Origin: a bacterium
GTDB lineage: Bacteria; Hydrothermota; UBA3073; JACQXS01; JAQTXJ01
Length of the DNA: 64,000 bases
Assembly: GCA_028716385.1 (NCBI GenBank)
Contig: JAQUPX010000002.1
Location: 416,756-480,755 of the forward strand
Direction: 5' to 3'
This document shows positions 52,764 to 62,539 of the stretch, in pieces. Below the pieces are notes generated by a model. It was not told the DNA's origin, searched no databases, and was given only the letters and a program-made list of their open reading frames with translations. Made by a program: the position numbers and the translations under genes. Within the stretch, counting starts at the first letter, position 1, and every line of letters begins with the position of its first letter.

Positions 52764-54926
52764 TTATTTCATTAGAATTAACTTTTTTGTTACTTTAGAA
52801 ATACCGTTAGAAAGGGTTAAGAAATAGACTCCTGTTTTTAGTTTTAGTTCGTTTGCATTAAGGGTTAGATTGTAAGTACCTGCAGGTTTTGATTCATTGA
52901 TAAGTGTTTTTACACAACGGCCGGAAAGGTCGTAAATAGTTAATCGTGTATTAGTATCACCGCCTGAGCGGGATGTTCCATATTCGTTATTAGGAGGGAG
53001 AAAATAAGTGATTACTGTTGATTTGATAAAAGGGTTTTCCCGAAATTGGAGCGTAGCGACATCCCGCCCTGGCGGGACCGAAATTGACGATTCTTCAATT
53101 CCTGTCGTATTATATACTGAAAGGCCACAATTAGTACCGATCCATATATTATTTCCTTCTATTGCAATAGCATAGACAAGATTACCAATCAAGCCGGAAT
53201 TTGAAGCATTGAAGACAGTCCAGTTAGTACCGTCAAACTTCGCAAGTCCATCACCATCAGTGCCAATCCAAACATTACTCCCTTGTATTGCAAGAGCACG
53301 AACATAGTTACGAGGTATGCCGGAATTTAAGGTATCATAGACAGTCCAATTCGTACCATCAAACTTCGCAAGACCACCACCATTAGTGCCAATCCAGACA
53401 TTACTTCCCTCGCAGGCAAGGGCATAGACATGATTATTGGGCAACCCTGAATTTGAGGTATTATAGATAGTCCAGTTAGTCCCGTCAAACTTAACAAGAC
53501 CGGAATCTACAGTACCTATCCATTTATTATTTCCTTGTATTGCAAGAACGAAAGCATAGTTATGAGGCAACCCTGAATTTGAGGTGTCGTAGACAATCCA
53601 ATTAGTTCCATCAAACTTCGTAAGACCTGCTCCAGAACCAATCCATTTATTACTTCCTTCTATTGCAAGAGCATGTATCCAGTCATCAAGCAAACCTGAA
53701 TTTGAAGTATTGAACACGGTCCAGTTTGTGTTATCAAACTTCGCAAGCCCACCACCAAATGTACCAATCCATTTATCGCCCGTCGTTTCTTCTATTGCAA
53801 TAGCCATACCATAGCTATCAGGCAAACCGGAATTTGAAGTGTCATAGATAGTCCAGTTTGTGTTATCAAACTTAATAAGAGCGACCCCAGTCCCAATCCA
53901 TTTTGCGCCAGTCGTGCCTTCTATTGCAACAGCACAGATATAGTTATCCGGCAAGCCGGAATTTGAGGTGCGGAATACAGTCCAGTTCGTGCCGTTGTAC
54001 TTTGCCAGACCATCATCAGTACCAATCCATTTATTACTACCATCGTATACAAGAGCATTAACTCTGTCATCAGGTAAATCAGAATTTGAAGTTTTATAAA
54101 CAGTCCAGTTTGTGCCATCGTATTTCGCAAGCCCCTTATACTCAGTGCCAACCCAGAGATTACTCCCATCGTATGCAAGAGCAAGGATATAATTACTTGG
54201 CAATCCGGAATTTGAAGTATTGAAGACAGTCCAGTTAGTACCGTCAAACTTTGCAGTGCCACTGCCCCATGTACCAATCCATTTATTACTTCCTTCTATC
54301 GTAATAGCAAGTACATAATTATCGGGCAGACCTGAATTTAATGTGTCATAGACAGTCCAGTTAGCACCATCGTACTTTGCAAGACCACCATCTTCAGAAC
54401 CAGTCCATATATTACTTCCTTCTACTGCAATAGTATTGACAGTATCAGAAGGCACACCGGAATTTGAGGTTTTGTAAACAGTCCAATTAGTACCATCGTA
54501 CTTTACAAGCCCCCTTTCTGTGCCAATCCAGAGATTACTTCCTTGTACTGCTAAAGCATTGATTTCATCGTAAGGCAAACCAGAATTTAATTTATTGAAT
54601 ACAGTCCAGTTAGTACCGTCGTATTTTGCAAGACCGCTACCGGAAGTACCAATCCATATATTACTTCCCTGTACTGCCAGAGCATATATCCAGTTGCCAG
54701 GCAACCCGGAATTTGAAGTGTTATAAAATGTCTTTTCCGTAGTAGTTTTGTTCATTTTTACGAGACCACCATTAGTGCCAATCCATATATCATTACCGTT
54801 ATCAGCAATTGCCATAACCCGTTGTCCGCTGGTATAAGCAGTCCAGCCAGAGTATTGAGCAAAACTGTTAGAAGCAACTGCGGTAAGTAAGGAAAAGATA
54901 GAAAATAAAGTATATTTTTTTCTCAT
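52764..54926 (-). CDS. Secreted tandem-propeller protein with sorting domain (paralogue of 36240)
   Basis: 720 residues; AGGAGGATAT precedes the ATG, and a signal peptide follows (KYTLFSIFSLLTAVASNSFA). Thirteen or so repeats of about 44 residues have KFDGTNWTVFNTSNSGLP and then ALAIEGSNKWIGT. It is clearly the same family as the protein at 36240, transposed and inverted. Two palindromes are embedded: 53046-53079 (read as PPGRDVATLQF, the opposite orientation) and 52956-52985 (EYGTSRSGGDT, within the sorting domain). The repeat DNA is near-identical, so copy number should vary between strains. Confidence 0.87.
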   Translation of the reverse strand: MRKKYTLFSIFSLLTAVASNSFAQYSGWTAYTSGQRVMAIADNGNDIWIGTNGGLVKMNKTTTEKTFYNTSNSGLPGNWIYALAVQGSNIWIGTSGSGLAKYDGTNWTVFNKLNSGLPYDEINALAVQGSNLWIGTERGLVKYDGTNWTVYKTSNSGVPSDTVNTIAVEGSNIWTGSEDGGLAKYDGANWTVYDTLNSGLPDNYVLAITIEGSNKWIGTWGSGTAKFDGTNWTVFNTSNSGLPSNYILALAYDGSNLWVGTEYKGLAKYDGTNWTVYKTSNSDLPDDRVNALVYDGSNKWIGTDDGLAKYNGTNWTVFRTSNSGLPDNYICAVAIEGTTGAKWIGTGVALIKFDNTNWTIYDTSNSGLPDSYGMAIAIEETTGDKWIGTFGGGLAKFDNTNWTVFNTSNSGLLDDWIHALAIEGSNKWIGSGAGLTKFDGTNWIVYDTSNSGLPHNYAFVLAIQGNNKWIGTVDSGLVKFDGTNWTIYNTSNSGLPNNHVYALACEGSNVWIGTNGGGLAKFDGTNWTVYDTLNSGIPRNYVRALAIQGSNVWIGTDGDGLAKFDGTNWTVFNASNSGLIGNLVYAIAIEGNNIWIGTNCGLSVYNTTGIEESSISVPPGRDVATLQFRENPFIKSTVITYFLPPNNEYGTSRSGGDTNTRLTIYDLSGRCVKTLINESKPAGTYNLTLNANELKLKTGVYFLTLSNGISKVTKKLILMK
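52956..52985 (-). repeat. Palindromic insertion within the sorting domain
   Basis: CACCGCCTGAGCGGGATGTT element, translated YGTSRSGGD; absent from the paralogues. Confidence 0.75.
53046..53079 (-). repeat. Palindromic insertion in the linker
   Basis: GCGACATCCCGCC-CT-GGCGG element, same family as 32079-32110 but in the opposite orientation relative to the reading frame. Confidence 0.75.
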
Positions 54927-55645
54927 ATATCCTCCTAAAGTTTAAATAATTTATACAGTATGTGTCTTTATGATATATATTCCCATATTAATGTCAAGCG
55001 TTTTTTCGAGAGACAAAAAGAGAGCGGAAAATAGAAAAAAAAGAGTTTTAGGACGCAGATGAGCGCAGATAAACATAGAAAAGACATAATACAGAGAAAA
55101 AGAATAGGATATCACGGATGACAGACAAGGATTTTCACGGATAAAGACACTAATTTTAGGGTTACCGGATAAGATAAACATAGACAGGATTTACAGGATT
55201 ATACAGAAAAGATAATAATAGGAAAGCGTAAGGACCGGGTTTGTTTTTTGTTGACAAAACTGAGTTTGTAGGCTAAAAATACAGATAAGGAGCAAATAGC
55301 TAAAGAAATGCTTAATATAAAAATTATTTGTAAACAGGTACAGAACGTGGCAAAACGTCAGACAAGTCACCGCCATGGCGGGATGTTCCAAATGTCTGAC
55401 CTACCATCACCACAAAATATTCTTTCTCAAACCTGCAACAAGAATGAGATTCTTCGTCTTCGACTCAGAATGACAGAAGGCGAACAAGCGTCCGACCTAC
55501 CACAAATAAAAGACATACATATTAGGCAGATTAGCTAAATAACCACGTCGTGAAGAGCGATGCATTATAAAGACAACAAAAACACTGGATTCCCGCTTTC
55601 GCGGGAATGACAAATGGAGAAACAGAAAGAAAGTGAGATAAAAAA
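54927..55645. repeat. Long intergenic repeat mosaic
   Basis: 719 nt with a leftward promoter candidate for the gene at 52764 (TTGACA 54997-54992, 17 nt, ATCATA). It also has ACGCAGATGAGCGCAG (near 55052), CACCGCCATGGCGGGATGTT (55368-55387), TTCGTCTTCGACTCAGAATG (55452-55471) and the fifth TTCCCGC hairpin (55586-55613). An open frame at 55308-55538 is made of these repeats and I do not call it a gene. Confidence 0.6.
55586..55613. repeat. TTCCCGC hairpin repeat, copy 5
   Basis: TTCCCGCTTTCGCGGGAA followed by TGACAAA, 32 nt before typA. Confidence 0.85.
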
Positions 55646-57457
55646 ATGTATAAGATAATAAATATTGCAATCATTTCGCACGTTGACCATGGAAAAACAA
55701 CCTTAACCGACCACCTGCTGCGGCAGGGAGGAGCTTTTGGTGAAGGGGACGAAGTCCCTGATTTGGTTATGGATTCAAATGAACTGGAACGCGAACGCGG
55801 GATAACTATTTTTTCCAAAAACTGTTCTATCTACTACGAGGACTACAAAATAAACATCGTTGACACACCGGGGCACGCGGATTTCGGTTCGGAAGTAGAA
55901 CGCGTATTGAAAATGGTTGATAGCGTTCTTCTGCTGGTAGACGTCAAAGAAGGCCCAATGCCCCAGACAAAATTCGTTCTTTCAAAAGCGCTTCAACTCG
56001 GCCTCCGCCCTATCGTAGTCATTAACAAAATTGACAAGATTGATAAAGAAGGAAAACGAGCCCAGAAAGTAATAGATATGATTTTCGACCTTTTTGTCAA
56101 GCTTGATGCAACCGATGCACAACTTGATTTTCCCGTTGTATACTGTATTTCCAGGGAAGGAGTTGCAAAATACAATATCAACGACCAGAGCACTGACTTG
56201 AAACCACTTTTCCAAACAATTCTTAAACATATACCGCCATACCCTGACAAAAGCGAAATGCCATTACAACTGCAAGCAGCAAACCTCAAGTATGACGATT
56301 ATGTAGGAAGAATAGCGGTTGGACGCGTAACAAGCGGACAACTGGTAAAGAATATGGATGTCGTAGTTTGTAAACTTGATAAATCAGTTCAACCGGGCAA
56401 GATTGTTAAGTTATCCCTATTTGAAGGGTTAAAACAAATAGAAGCAGATACGGCGCAATGCGGAGACATCGTTGCGGTTGCGGGAATGCCCGACATTACG
56501 ATTGGAGAAACAATCTGTTCGGCACTAAACCCGTTGCCAATGACCCCGCTCCAAATAGACGAGCCGACTTTGACTATGGACTTTCTGGTTAACGATTCCC
56601 CGTTTGCGGGACGCGATGGAAAGTTCGTTACAAACAGCCACCTACGGGAACGGCTGGAACGAGAACTTCGGACAAACGTAGGCTTAAAAGTTGACCCTAT
56701 CGGCGGAGTTGAAGGATTCAGGATTTCGGGCAGGGGAGAATTGCATCTTTCCATCTTACTGGAACAAATGCGTCGTGAAGGATATGAAGTACAGGTATCA
56801 CAACCAAAAGTAATTTTGAAAACGATTCACGGGGAAACAATGGAACCGATGGAACAAGCAATAATAAGCATCCCCGACAGGTTTGCCGGAACGGCAATCG
56901 AAAATCTCGGAAAAAGAAAGGGAATAATAGAAGAGATGAGTTCCAAAAACGGAACGACAACTCTTGTTTACATCGTTCCAACACGTGGACTGTTGGGATT
57001 CCGTGCGGAATTTATAATGGCAACCAGAGGCGAAGGAATACTTTACCATTCTTTTGCTCGTTATGAAAGATTCAAGGGAGAAATTGCCACCCGTAATAAC
57101 GGAGTATTGATTTCCGGGACAACAGGAAAATCAGCTTCTTATGCGCTGGGAAACCTCCAGGACAGGTCACATCTTTTCATCGGACCGGGAGTTGAAATTT
57201 ATAAAGGGATGATTGTCGGGGAAAATGCGCGTAAACAGAATATGATTGTCAACCCCTGTAAAGAGAAAAAACAAAGCAACGTTCGCGCAGCAGGCTCGGA
57301 CGACGCCATCCAGTTGACAGCTCCCATCAAATTGACATTGGAACAAGCGCTGGGATTCATCGAGGATGATGAGTTGGTAGAAGTTACGCCAAAAAATATC
57401 CGTTTGAGAACACGTGGAAGAGTGGAGAACAAAAAAGTGTTCTTTGATGATGATTAA
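55646..57457 (+). CDS. typA: Ribosome-associated GTPase TypA/BipA
   Basis: 603 residues, normal for TypA. The GTPase domain has G1 SHVDHGKTT (11-19), the switch G2 RGITIF, G3 DTPGHADFG (near 75) and G4 NKIDK (near 130). An EF-Tu-like domain 2, EF-G-like domains III and V, and the TypA-specific C-terminal domain ([36 protein letters not shown]) follow. TypA binds the ribosome at the EF-G site and helps 50S assembly, especially in cold or stress. The ATG lies 32 nt after a TTCCCGC hairpin repeat. It is monocistronic here. Confidence 0.96.
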   Translation: MYKIINIAIISHVDHGKTTLTDHLLRQGGAFGEGDEVPDLVMDSNELERERGITIFSKNCSIYYEDYKINIVDTPGHADFGSEVERVLKMVDSVLLLVDVKEGPMPQTKFVLSKALQLGLRPIVVINKIDKIDKEGKRAQKVIDMIFDLFVKLDATDAQLDFPVVYCISREGVAKYNINDQSTDLKPLFQTILKHIPPYPDKSEMPLQLQAANLKYDDYVGRIAVGRVTSGQLVKNMDVVVCKLDKSVQPGKIVKLSLFEGLKQIEADTAQCGDIVAVAGMPDITIGETICSALNPLPMTPLQIDEPTLTMDFLVNDSPFAGRDGKFVTNSHLRERLERELRTNVGLKVDPIGGVEGFRISGRGELHLSILLEQMRREGYEVQVSQPKVILKTIHGETMEPMEQAIISIPDRFAGTAIENLGKRKGIIEEMSSKNGTTTLVYIVPTRGLLGFRAEFIMATRGEGILYHSFARYERFKGEIATRNNGVLISGTTGKSASYALGNLQDRSHLFIGPGVEIYKGMIVGENARKQNMIVNPCKEKKQSNVRAAGSDDAIQLTAPIKLTLEQALGFIEDDELVEVTPKNIRLRTRGRVENKKVFFDDD

Positions 57458-57887
57458 AAATTGAGAGGAATCTTCACCGCAGAGCCCAGCTGAGCTGGAT
57501 AACTTAGACTAAGCTCCTACGGCGCAAAGTCTAAGTAACCGCTGAGCTCGCAGAGAAAAGAACAGAAAGTATATCAGAAGATCAGAACATCAGAGTGCAG
57601 GATATCAGGGCATCCGAAGATCAGAAATAAAGAAAAGAGAACAAAAACCATAATGTCCCGGCGGGATACTCCGCCTGAGGCGGACCAGCACCAAAACCAC
57701 ACTAAACAGAAGAATCTCACGCAAAGCCGCTAAGACGCAAAGAAAAGAGACCACAGAGAGCAAAAAGTTTAAATAACATTAAACCACAAGATTCCACAGA
57801 TTTACACACGATTTATATACGAAAAAATAGACAGGCAGGAAAGAAATGTTGCTTGACTTTATTTAAAGTTAATATAATTTTATTCAG
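57458..57887. repeat. Intergenic repeats and promoter
   Basis: It contains CACCGCAGAGCCCAGCTGAG (57475 on), TCCGCCTGAGGCGGA (57670-57684, the same palindrome found in the tRNA-Asn fragment at 14444-14458) and CCGCTAAGACGCAAAG (57728 on), and ends with a promoter at 57853-57880. Confidence 0.6.
57853..57880 (+). promoter_or_regulatory. Promoter very close to the start of the gene at 57888
   Basis: TTGACT (57853-57858), 16 nt, TAATTT (57875-57880), overlapping TATAAT (57873-57878). The start codon at 57888 falls at the expected transcription start. Confidence 0.5.
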
Positions 57888-58934
57888 ATGATAAATTTTA
57901 TTCCTATTAAAACTACTTCTTCAAAATTGAAGCTTGGGAAGGAAGTGACAGGAACATACAACGGAGTCGAGTACTCATATAAATATTCTAAGGATCCTGA
58001 GGATGTCTCCTCTTCCCTGATAGTTAAAATAAAAAGCTCCTCTTCTTATGTTTTCCGCGTAACTCGTAAATCAAAATTTGATGATTTTTTAAAGAAAATA
58101 GGAGCTTTTTCCAACATATCCACAGGTGACGTTGCTTTTGATGATAAACTTTTTGTATACTCTTCCAACCGTGAATTCGCCAGAGTATTGTTAACTTCCT
58201 CTGCAAACCGACGTGCGGTTACAAATATTTTTTCACAAGGATTTAATACGATAAATAACGATAATAATACGATAACCACTATAAAAACTACTAGATTTAT
58301 TGAAATAGCAACTATAATGGAGATAGTTTCCGAACTTTCAAATCTGGTTAAGGGGATTTCGGCAGTTTCGTCCTCTTTCCCACCGGCCGGGAACAACCGG
58401 AAAATTCAACATCGAATGGTATTTGTTATAGCTATATTAGTGAACTTTATAGCTATTTTTCTTGCCGGGGGCGGAGGTGCAGAATTCTCTCCGTTGGATA
58501 CAGGAAACGCAATATTAGCCTCTTTTAAAGTAAGTATTCCTTCCGTAATTATACTTCTCTGGTTAATTATAATGTTATTAAAAGACAAGCTTTCTTCTTA
58601 TTCGGAATATATTAGCGTATATTTGTTATATTTTTCCGCTACCTTGATTGCCGGTGGGGGAATTTTTATATGTTTGAACGGGTATCTTGATAAATCCACG
58701 GCTATACCCCATAAAGTTTCGGTAGTAGACAAATATACTTCCAGTGAAGAACACAGCAAAAGTTACTACGCCATAGTTGAATCGTGGAGAGATGACCGTT
58801 CCAAAGAAAAAATAGAAGTTCATAAATACGAATATAAAAAACTGGTCGCTGACAGTTCAGAATTGGTAATTGCTACAAAACCCGGTCAATTCGGGTTTGA
58901 ATGGATTGTCGGGTATGAAATAATCAGTCCGTGA
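57888..58934 (+). CDS. Membrane protein of unknown function, 348 aa
   Basis: An N-terminal soluble domain of about 175 residues (mixed beta, GKEVTGTYNGVEYSYKYSK, then FRVTRKSKFDDFLKKIGAFS) is followed by three membrane spans: about 180-200, 213-233 and 243-263. A C-terminal soluble domain of 80 residues ends the protein (YYAIVESWRDDRSKEKIEVH). The pattern resembles DUF3592-like or envelope-stress membrane proteins, but I cannot name a family. No ribosome site is visible and the promoter is adjacent, suggesting leaderless translation. Confidence 0.7.
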   Translation: MINFIPIKTTSSKLKLGKEVTGTYNGVEYSYKYSKDPEDVSSSLIVKIKSSSSYVFRVTRKSKFDDFLKKIGAFSNISTGDVAFDDKLFVYSSNREFARVLLTSSANRRAVTNIFSQGFNTINNDNNTITTIKTTRFIEIATIMEIVSELSNLVKGISAVSSSFPPAGNNRKIQHRMVFVIAILVNFIAIFLAGGGGAEFSPLDTGNAILASFKVSIPSVIILLWLIIMLLKDKLSSYSEYISVYLLYFSATLIAGGGIFICLNGYLDKSTAIPHKVSVVDKYTSSEEHSKSYYAIVESWRDDRSKEKIEVHKYEYKKLVADSSELVIATKPGQFGFEWIVGYEIISP

Positions 58935-59258
58935 ATAATAAGCCACTAAAGTACGAAACAGAGAATTTTTGGACGCATCTACCAAACAGACCTGCCAAAA
59001 AGATCGGTAGGCAAGTCGGCAGACAGGGATTTGCACGGATTAACAAAATAGAAACCACAAGATTTCCAGCAGAGCAGGATAAGTTGGTCTAATCCCACCA
59101 AGGTGGGAAAGTCCAACTAATCACACGATTTACACGAGAACAGAAAGCAGAGAATATACCAGAGTATTCCTCTTTCGGCGGGCAGGCAGAACATCCGGGA
59201 TAAAAACAGATCCCGCAAAAGATCTGGAACTAGAATAATATAAAAACAACTAAAAGAT
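58935..59258. repeat. Intergenic repeats
   Basis: Degenerate copies of the CTGCC/GGCAG palindromes (near 58993 and 59170) and a CACCAAGGTGGGA block (near 59097). No gene seen. Confidence 0.5.
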
Positions 59259-60062
59259 TTATTTCAATACTATCACTTTTCTTGTTAGTATTTCTCCTGC
59301 AGATTCCAGTATGTAGAAATAAGTCCCGTTTGTAACTTTATTTGAGCGATTATCCGTACCATTCCACATCAAAGTATAAGGTCCGGCATCTTGTTCCTCC
59401 TGAACTAAAGTCTTTACAACGCGACCGGTACTGTCATAGATTTTAAGGGAGACATTGCTTTTCTTTGGAAGCTGGTATGTAATATGAGTAATTCCCTTGC
59501 TTGGATTAGGTTTATTTTGTGAAATACTAAGACTCCCATAAGTATTGGTATTGGTTTTAGTTTCTTCTTTCCCGGCGGTTGGCAGTTCGTATTTAATTCT
59601 TACATTACATAACTTGAGTGAAGAGCCATACGTACCAAAACTTACATATAACCAATAGCTGAACGAAGAGTTATCAATAATATCCGGGTTTATTGAAGTG
59701 TCCGTAAGACATTGGTATCCGGTAGACCCACTACTGGATATATTTGCAATAGTTCCACCAGCCGGAGTAGTACTAAGTGATGAATTAGCGAACATAAGTG
59801 ATACATCATTTGTGGCATTCGAATCACAGACCCATACTTTAACTTCTAATAGTTTCGCGCTATCCGGAAGGTATACGGGCGCGAAATATATATGAGTTCC
59901 GGCTAATTCAGTAGGATGAAGGTCATCCGCCCATCTTGCAAAAGCTTCGGTTCTGTCTGTAGGCTGGAAAGCCACACAAGAAACGCTATAATATTTTGTG
60001 CTTGCATATAGACCTCCTGCAAACAAGAAGAGAGCGATACTACTAAATAAATACTTTTTCAT
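59259..60062 (-). CDS. Small secreted protein with sorting domain, 267 aa
   Basis: ATG 60062 is preceded by AAAGGAGGAAAG and begins a signal peptide (MKKYLFSSIALFLFAGGLYA). A jelly-roll-like domain of about 150 residues follows (THIYFAPVYLPDSAKLLEVK, FSYWLYVSFGTYGSSLKLCN), then a full sorting domain (SLSISQNKPNPSKGITHITY, GTYFYILESAGEILTRKVIV). The NKPNPSKG entrance is the classic start of the type-IX domain. It is one of the smallest carriers in the window, useful as a model passenger. Confidence 0.85.
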   Translation of the reverse strand: MKKYLFSSIALFLFAGGLYASTKYYSVSCVAFQPTDRTEAFARWADDLHPTELAGTHIYFAPVYLPDSAKLLEVKVWVCDSNATNDVSLMFANSSLSTTPAGGTIANISSSGSTGYQCLTDTSINPDIIDNSSFSYWLYVSFGTYGSSLKLCNVRIKYELPTAGKEETKTNTNTYGSLSISQNKPNPSKGITHITYQLPKKSNVSLKIYDSTGRVVKTLVQEEQDAGPYTLMWNGTDNRSNKVTNGTYFYILESAGEILTRKVIVLK

Positions 60063-60223
60063 CTTTCCTCCTTTTGTTTTAGTTAACTCAAACAATATAT
60101 TTTCAAAAAATATAAAAGCAAGAAAAAAAATGAACAAAGAGAAAACATAGAGTATATCAGAAATAAAAACAGAGCAACAGGGACTTTAAGAGACTTTCAC
60201 GAGAGTAAAAATAAAACAAAAAA

Positions 60224-60252
60224 TTGACAAACTTTTAAATTTACTTTATGAA
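60224..60252 (+). promoter_or_regulatory. Promoter of the gene at 60305
   Basis: TTGACA (60224-60229), 17 nt, TATGAA (60247-60252). Confidence 0.6.
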
Positions 60253-60304
60253 ATATGAAAGCATTTAGGAACTGATCGATACTTATAAGTAATAGGAGAA
60301 AAAA

Positions 60305-62152
60305 ATGATATATCTATTAATTATTTTTTGCGTATGGGAAAAACAAATACAAACTGATTGGATGGGCGGGGCGGGAGTTCCCGGACCTGTAACTAATTGG
60401 AGTACACGATATTATGAAAGTGACAGTGTTACCGTTGCAACAGAAGGACAGGCATCACTAATAGCTACAAGCCGGGATTATACAAGCAGTGGATGGGTAA
60501 AACACATTATAGAAAGTAATTTAGGGATTGGCTCAGGAGTACAGGGGTTTATGCCTGCAGACATAGGTAATGACGGGACACAGGATTTGGTTGCTCATAG
60601 CAATGACTCCGTGTTCTGGTATAAAAATGTAGGGAATTATGTGTTTACAAAGCAACCAATTGGTTCTGCCAGCGCTGTAGGGTCGAATAATCCATGCGTA
60701 TTTCCATACGACTTGGATAAGGATAATGATATAGATGTTTTGGTAAGTACCGCAGGAAGTGGATTGGGGTGGTTTGAAAACGACATCAACAATACCCCTC
60801 CCTGGATATACCATCAGATAGCAACCGGTAGTTATCATAGAGTATCCGCCACAGACATAGATTTAGATGGAGATATAGATGTGATTGCGGTTAATAACAG
60901 CGATTATGGCTATGGTGGAACCGTTCAAATTTTTAAGAATAATGGGAGTCAGAATTTTGGTAGTCCGGTTCAAAGTATAGATGAATCAGGGTATGAAGGA
61001 TGGCGTGTTTATCCCGTAGATTTTAATAAAGATGGTTATCAGGACATCTATTCTGTTTATTGGAATACCTATGTATATCTTAATGACGGGACAAGTAATC
61101 CCGGGCATTTTACTAAATCTTTTTTTGCTGATTATTGGTCAGGCAACTCGGATTTTGATGGCGGCTGGCCATCAGATATTAATATGGACGGAAATATGGA
61201 CTTAGTATGTGGTGGTTATGGTTCTGACCACAATTTTCATGCGCTTTTGGGTGACGGCACAGGCTCGAACTTTACACGGCAAGCTTTGACTTTCGGTAGT
61301 TTTTCGGATTATATGGACGGAGCACTAGCAGTTGATTTAGATTTAGACAGCTTGCCGGATATATTAGGAACTTTTTATAAGGTAGGTTGGTTTCGGCAAA
61401 CAGGAGCTTTGACATTTACTCCTTATAATATAGATAATCTTACAGATTACTCTCACTGGATGTATGCAGCACCCCTGGGGAATAAATGTACTCCCAGTAT
61501 AGACATTCTGGTAACACAGGGAGGAGAACATATAGTTTATGAGAACAAAATGATTAAGAGCTTTGCAAAATCGGGAGGTTTTACTTCATCAATACTTGAG
61601 TTATCAGATACACTTAAACAACTTAAATATTTCGGATGGAAAGCTTGTGTGCCCGGAAATTCAACTCTTGCTTTCTGGTGCAGGGCAGATACTTCGGGTG
61701 CCAGAATAAACAGTCAGGTATGGGTTGGGCCTTATTATGCGACAAAAAATATTGATAGTATCGCGCTTGCAGCCGCTCCGTGTGTTAATTATTTCCAGTA
61801 TAAAGTAGAGTTTGCGCCACAGGATACGCCGATAGATATTGCAGTTTTATACGAAATATCGTTAAGCTATGATACTTGTGGGGGCGGATACGTAGAAGAA
61901 ACAAAAGCAGCTACAAAATTATCATTAGAGATAATCGGAAATAAAATTATGTTATCCCCGGGAAATAGGTTAAATAATGCAGAACTTTGCATATATAATA
62001 CTGCGGGAGAATTTGTGCAAACACTCTATAAAGGAGAACTGGAAGCAAAAACATATATTTTTACACCTGAACTAAAAAGGAAAGGCGTTTACCTTGTAGT
62101 GTGCAAATACGACGGGAATACAAAGACAGTAAAGTTTGTTAAAATGAGATAA
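60305..62152 (+). CDS. Secreted FG-GAP/VCBS propeller with sorting domain (paralogue of 50553)
   Basis: 615 residues; TAGGAGAAAAA precedes the ATG. It shares with 50553 the short leader plus TDWMGGAGVPGPVTNW start, the calcium-loop blades (DLDKDNDIDVLVST, DIDLDGDIDVIAVN, DFNKDGYQDIYSVY) and the beta-sandwich (SSILELSDTLKQLKYFGWKA). The C-terminal sorting domain is of a more divergent type (AELCIYNTAGEFVQTLYKGE). The two paralogues are 10 kb apart in the same orientation. Export and calcium binding are inferred. Confidence 0.87.
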   Translation: MIYLLIIFCVWEKQIQTDWMGGAGVPGPVTNWSTRYYESDSVTVATEGQASLIATSRDYTSSGWVKHIIESNLGIGSGVQGFMPADIGNDGTQDLVAHSNDSVFWYKNVGNYVFTKQPIGSASAVGSNNPCVFPYDLDKDNDIDVLVSTAGSGLGWFENDINNTPPWIYHQIATGSYHRVSATDIDLDGDIDVIAVNNSDYGYGGTVQIFKNNGSQNFGSPVQSIDESGYEGWRVYPVDFNKDGYQDIYSVYWNTYVYLNDGTSNPGHFTKSFFADYWSGNSDFDGGWPSDINMDGNMDLVCGGYGSDHNFHALLGDGTGSNFTRQALTFGSFSDYMDGALAVDLDLDSLPDILGTFYKVGWFRQTGALTFTPYNIDNLTDYSHWMYAAPLGNKCTPSIDILVTQGGEHIVYENKMIKSFAKSGGFTSSILELSDTLKQLKYFGWKACVPGNSTLAFWCRADTSGARINSQVWVGPYYATKNIDSIALAAAPCVNYFQYKVEFAPQDTPIDIAVLYEISLSYDTCGGGYVEETKAATKLSLEIIGNKIMLSPGNRLNNAELCIYNTAGEFVQTLYKGELEAKTYIFTPELKRKGVYLVVCKYDGNTKTVKFVKMR

Positions 62153-62539
62153 GGAGAGGGATATATTCACCGCAGAGAAAAGAACAGAAATTTAGCCACC
62201 CCGCAGGAAACCCAGCTGAGCTGGAATAGACAGTTTAGATAGTTTAGACAGTATAGGTAGAACAAAAAACAAGACATACCACGAAAAACAAATAAAAACA
62301 AAGGAAGAGCACGAAAAATTAACAGGGATTGGAAGAGACTTGTATGAGATAAAAACAAATAGATTTTCAATCAAGAATTTACACGAAAAATAAATAATTT
62401 CCGACCGGCAAAGAGAACAATTTAGTGCAAGAAGCGTTAAACAATTGTCAACTTATTGTCAACCTTTATTTAATTTTATTGTCAACCGAGGTACAAAGAA
62501 ATTGACAAAGTATTTGTTTGAAACTATTTTAGAAATGAA
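62153..62539 (+). promoter_or_regulatory. Repeats and promoter region upstream of the TPR genes
   Basis: It holds CACCGCAGAG and CCCAGCTGAGCTGG elements and an ACAGGGATTGGAAGAGACTT copy (near 62322). Then TTGTCAAC occurs three times (62445, 62457, 62479), and a promoter TTGACA (62502-62507), 17 nt, TATTTT (62525-62530) ends 9 nt before the ATG. Confidence 0.6.

Noticed and set aside
52990-54800. Dense tandem repeats resembling a satellite
   Set aside because: They encode the propeller blades of one continuous reading frame.
55308-55538. Open frame of 76 codons
   Set aside because: It is composed of intergenic repeats (GGCGGGAT and CAGAATGACA types), with no ribosome site.
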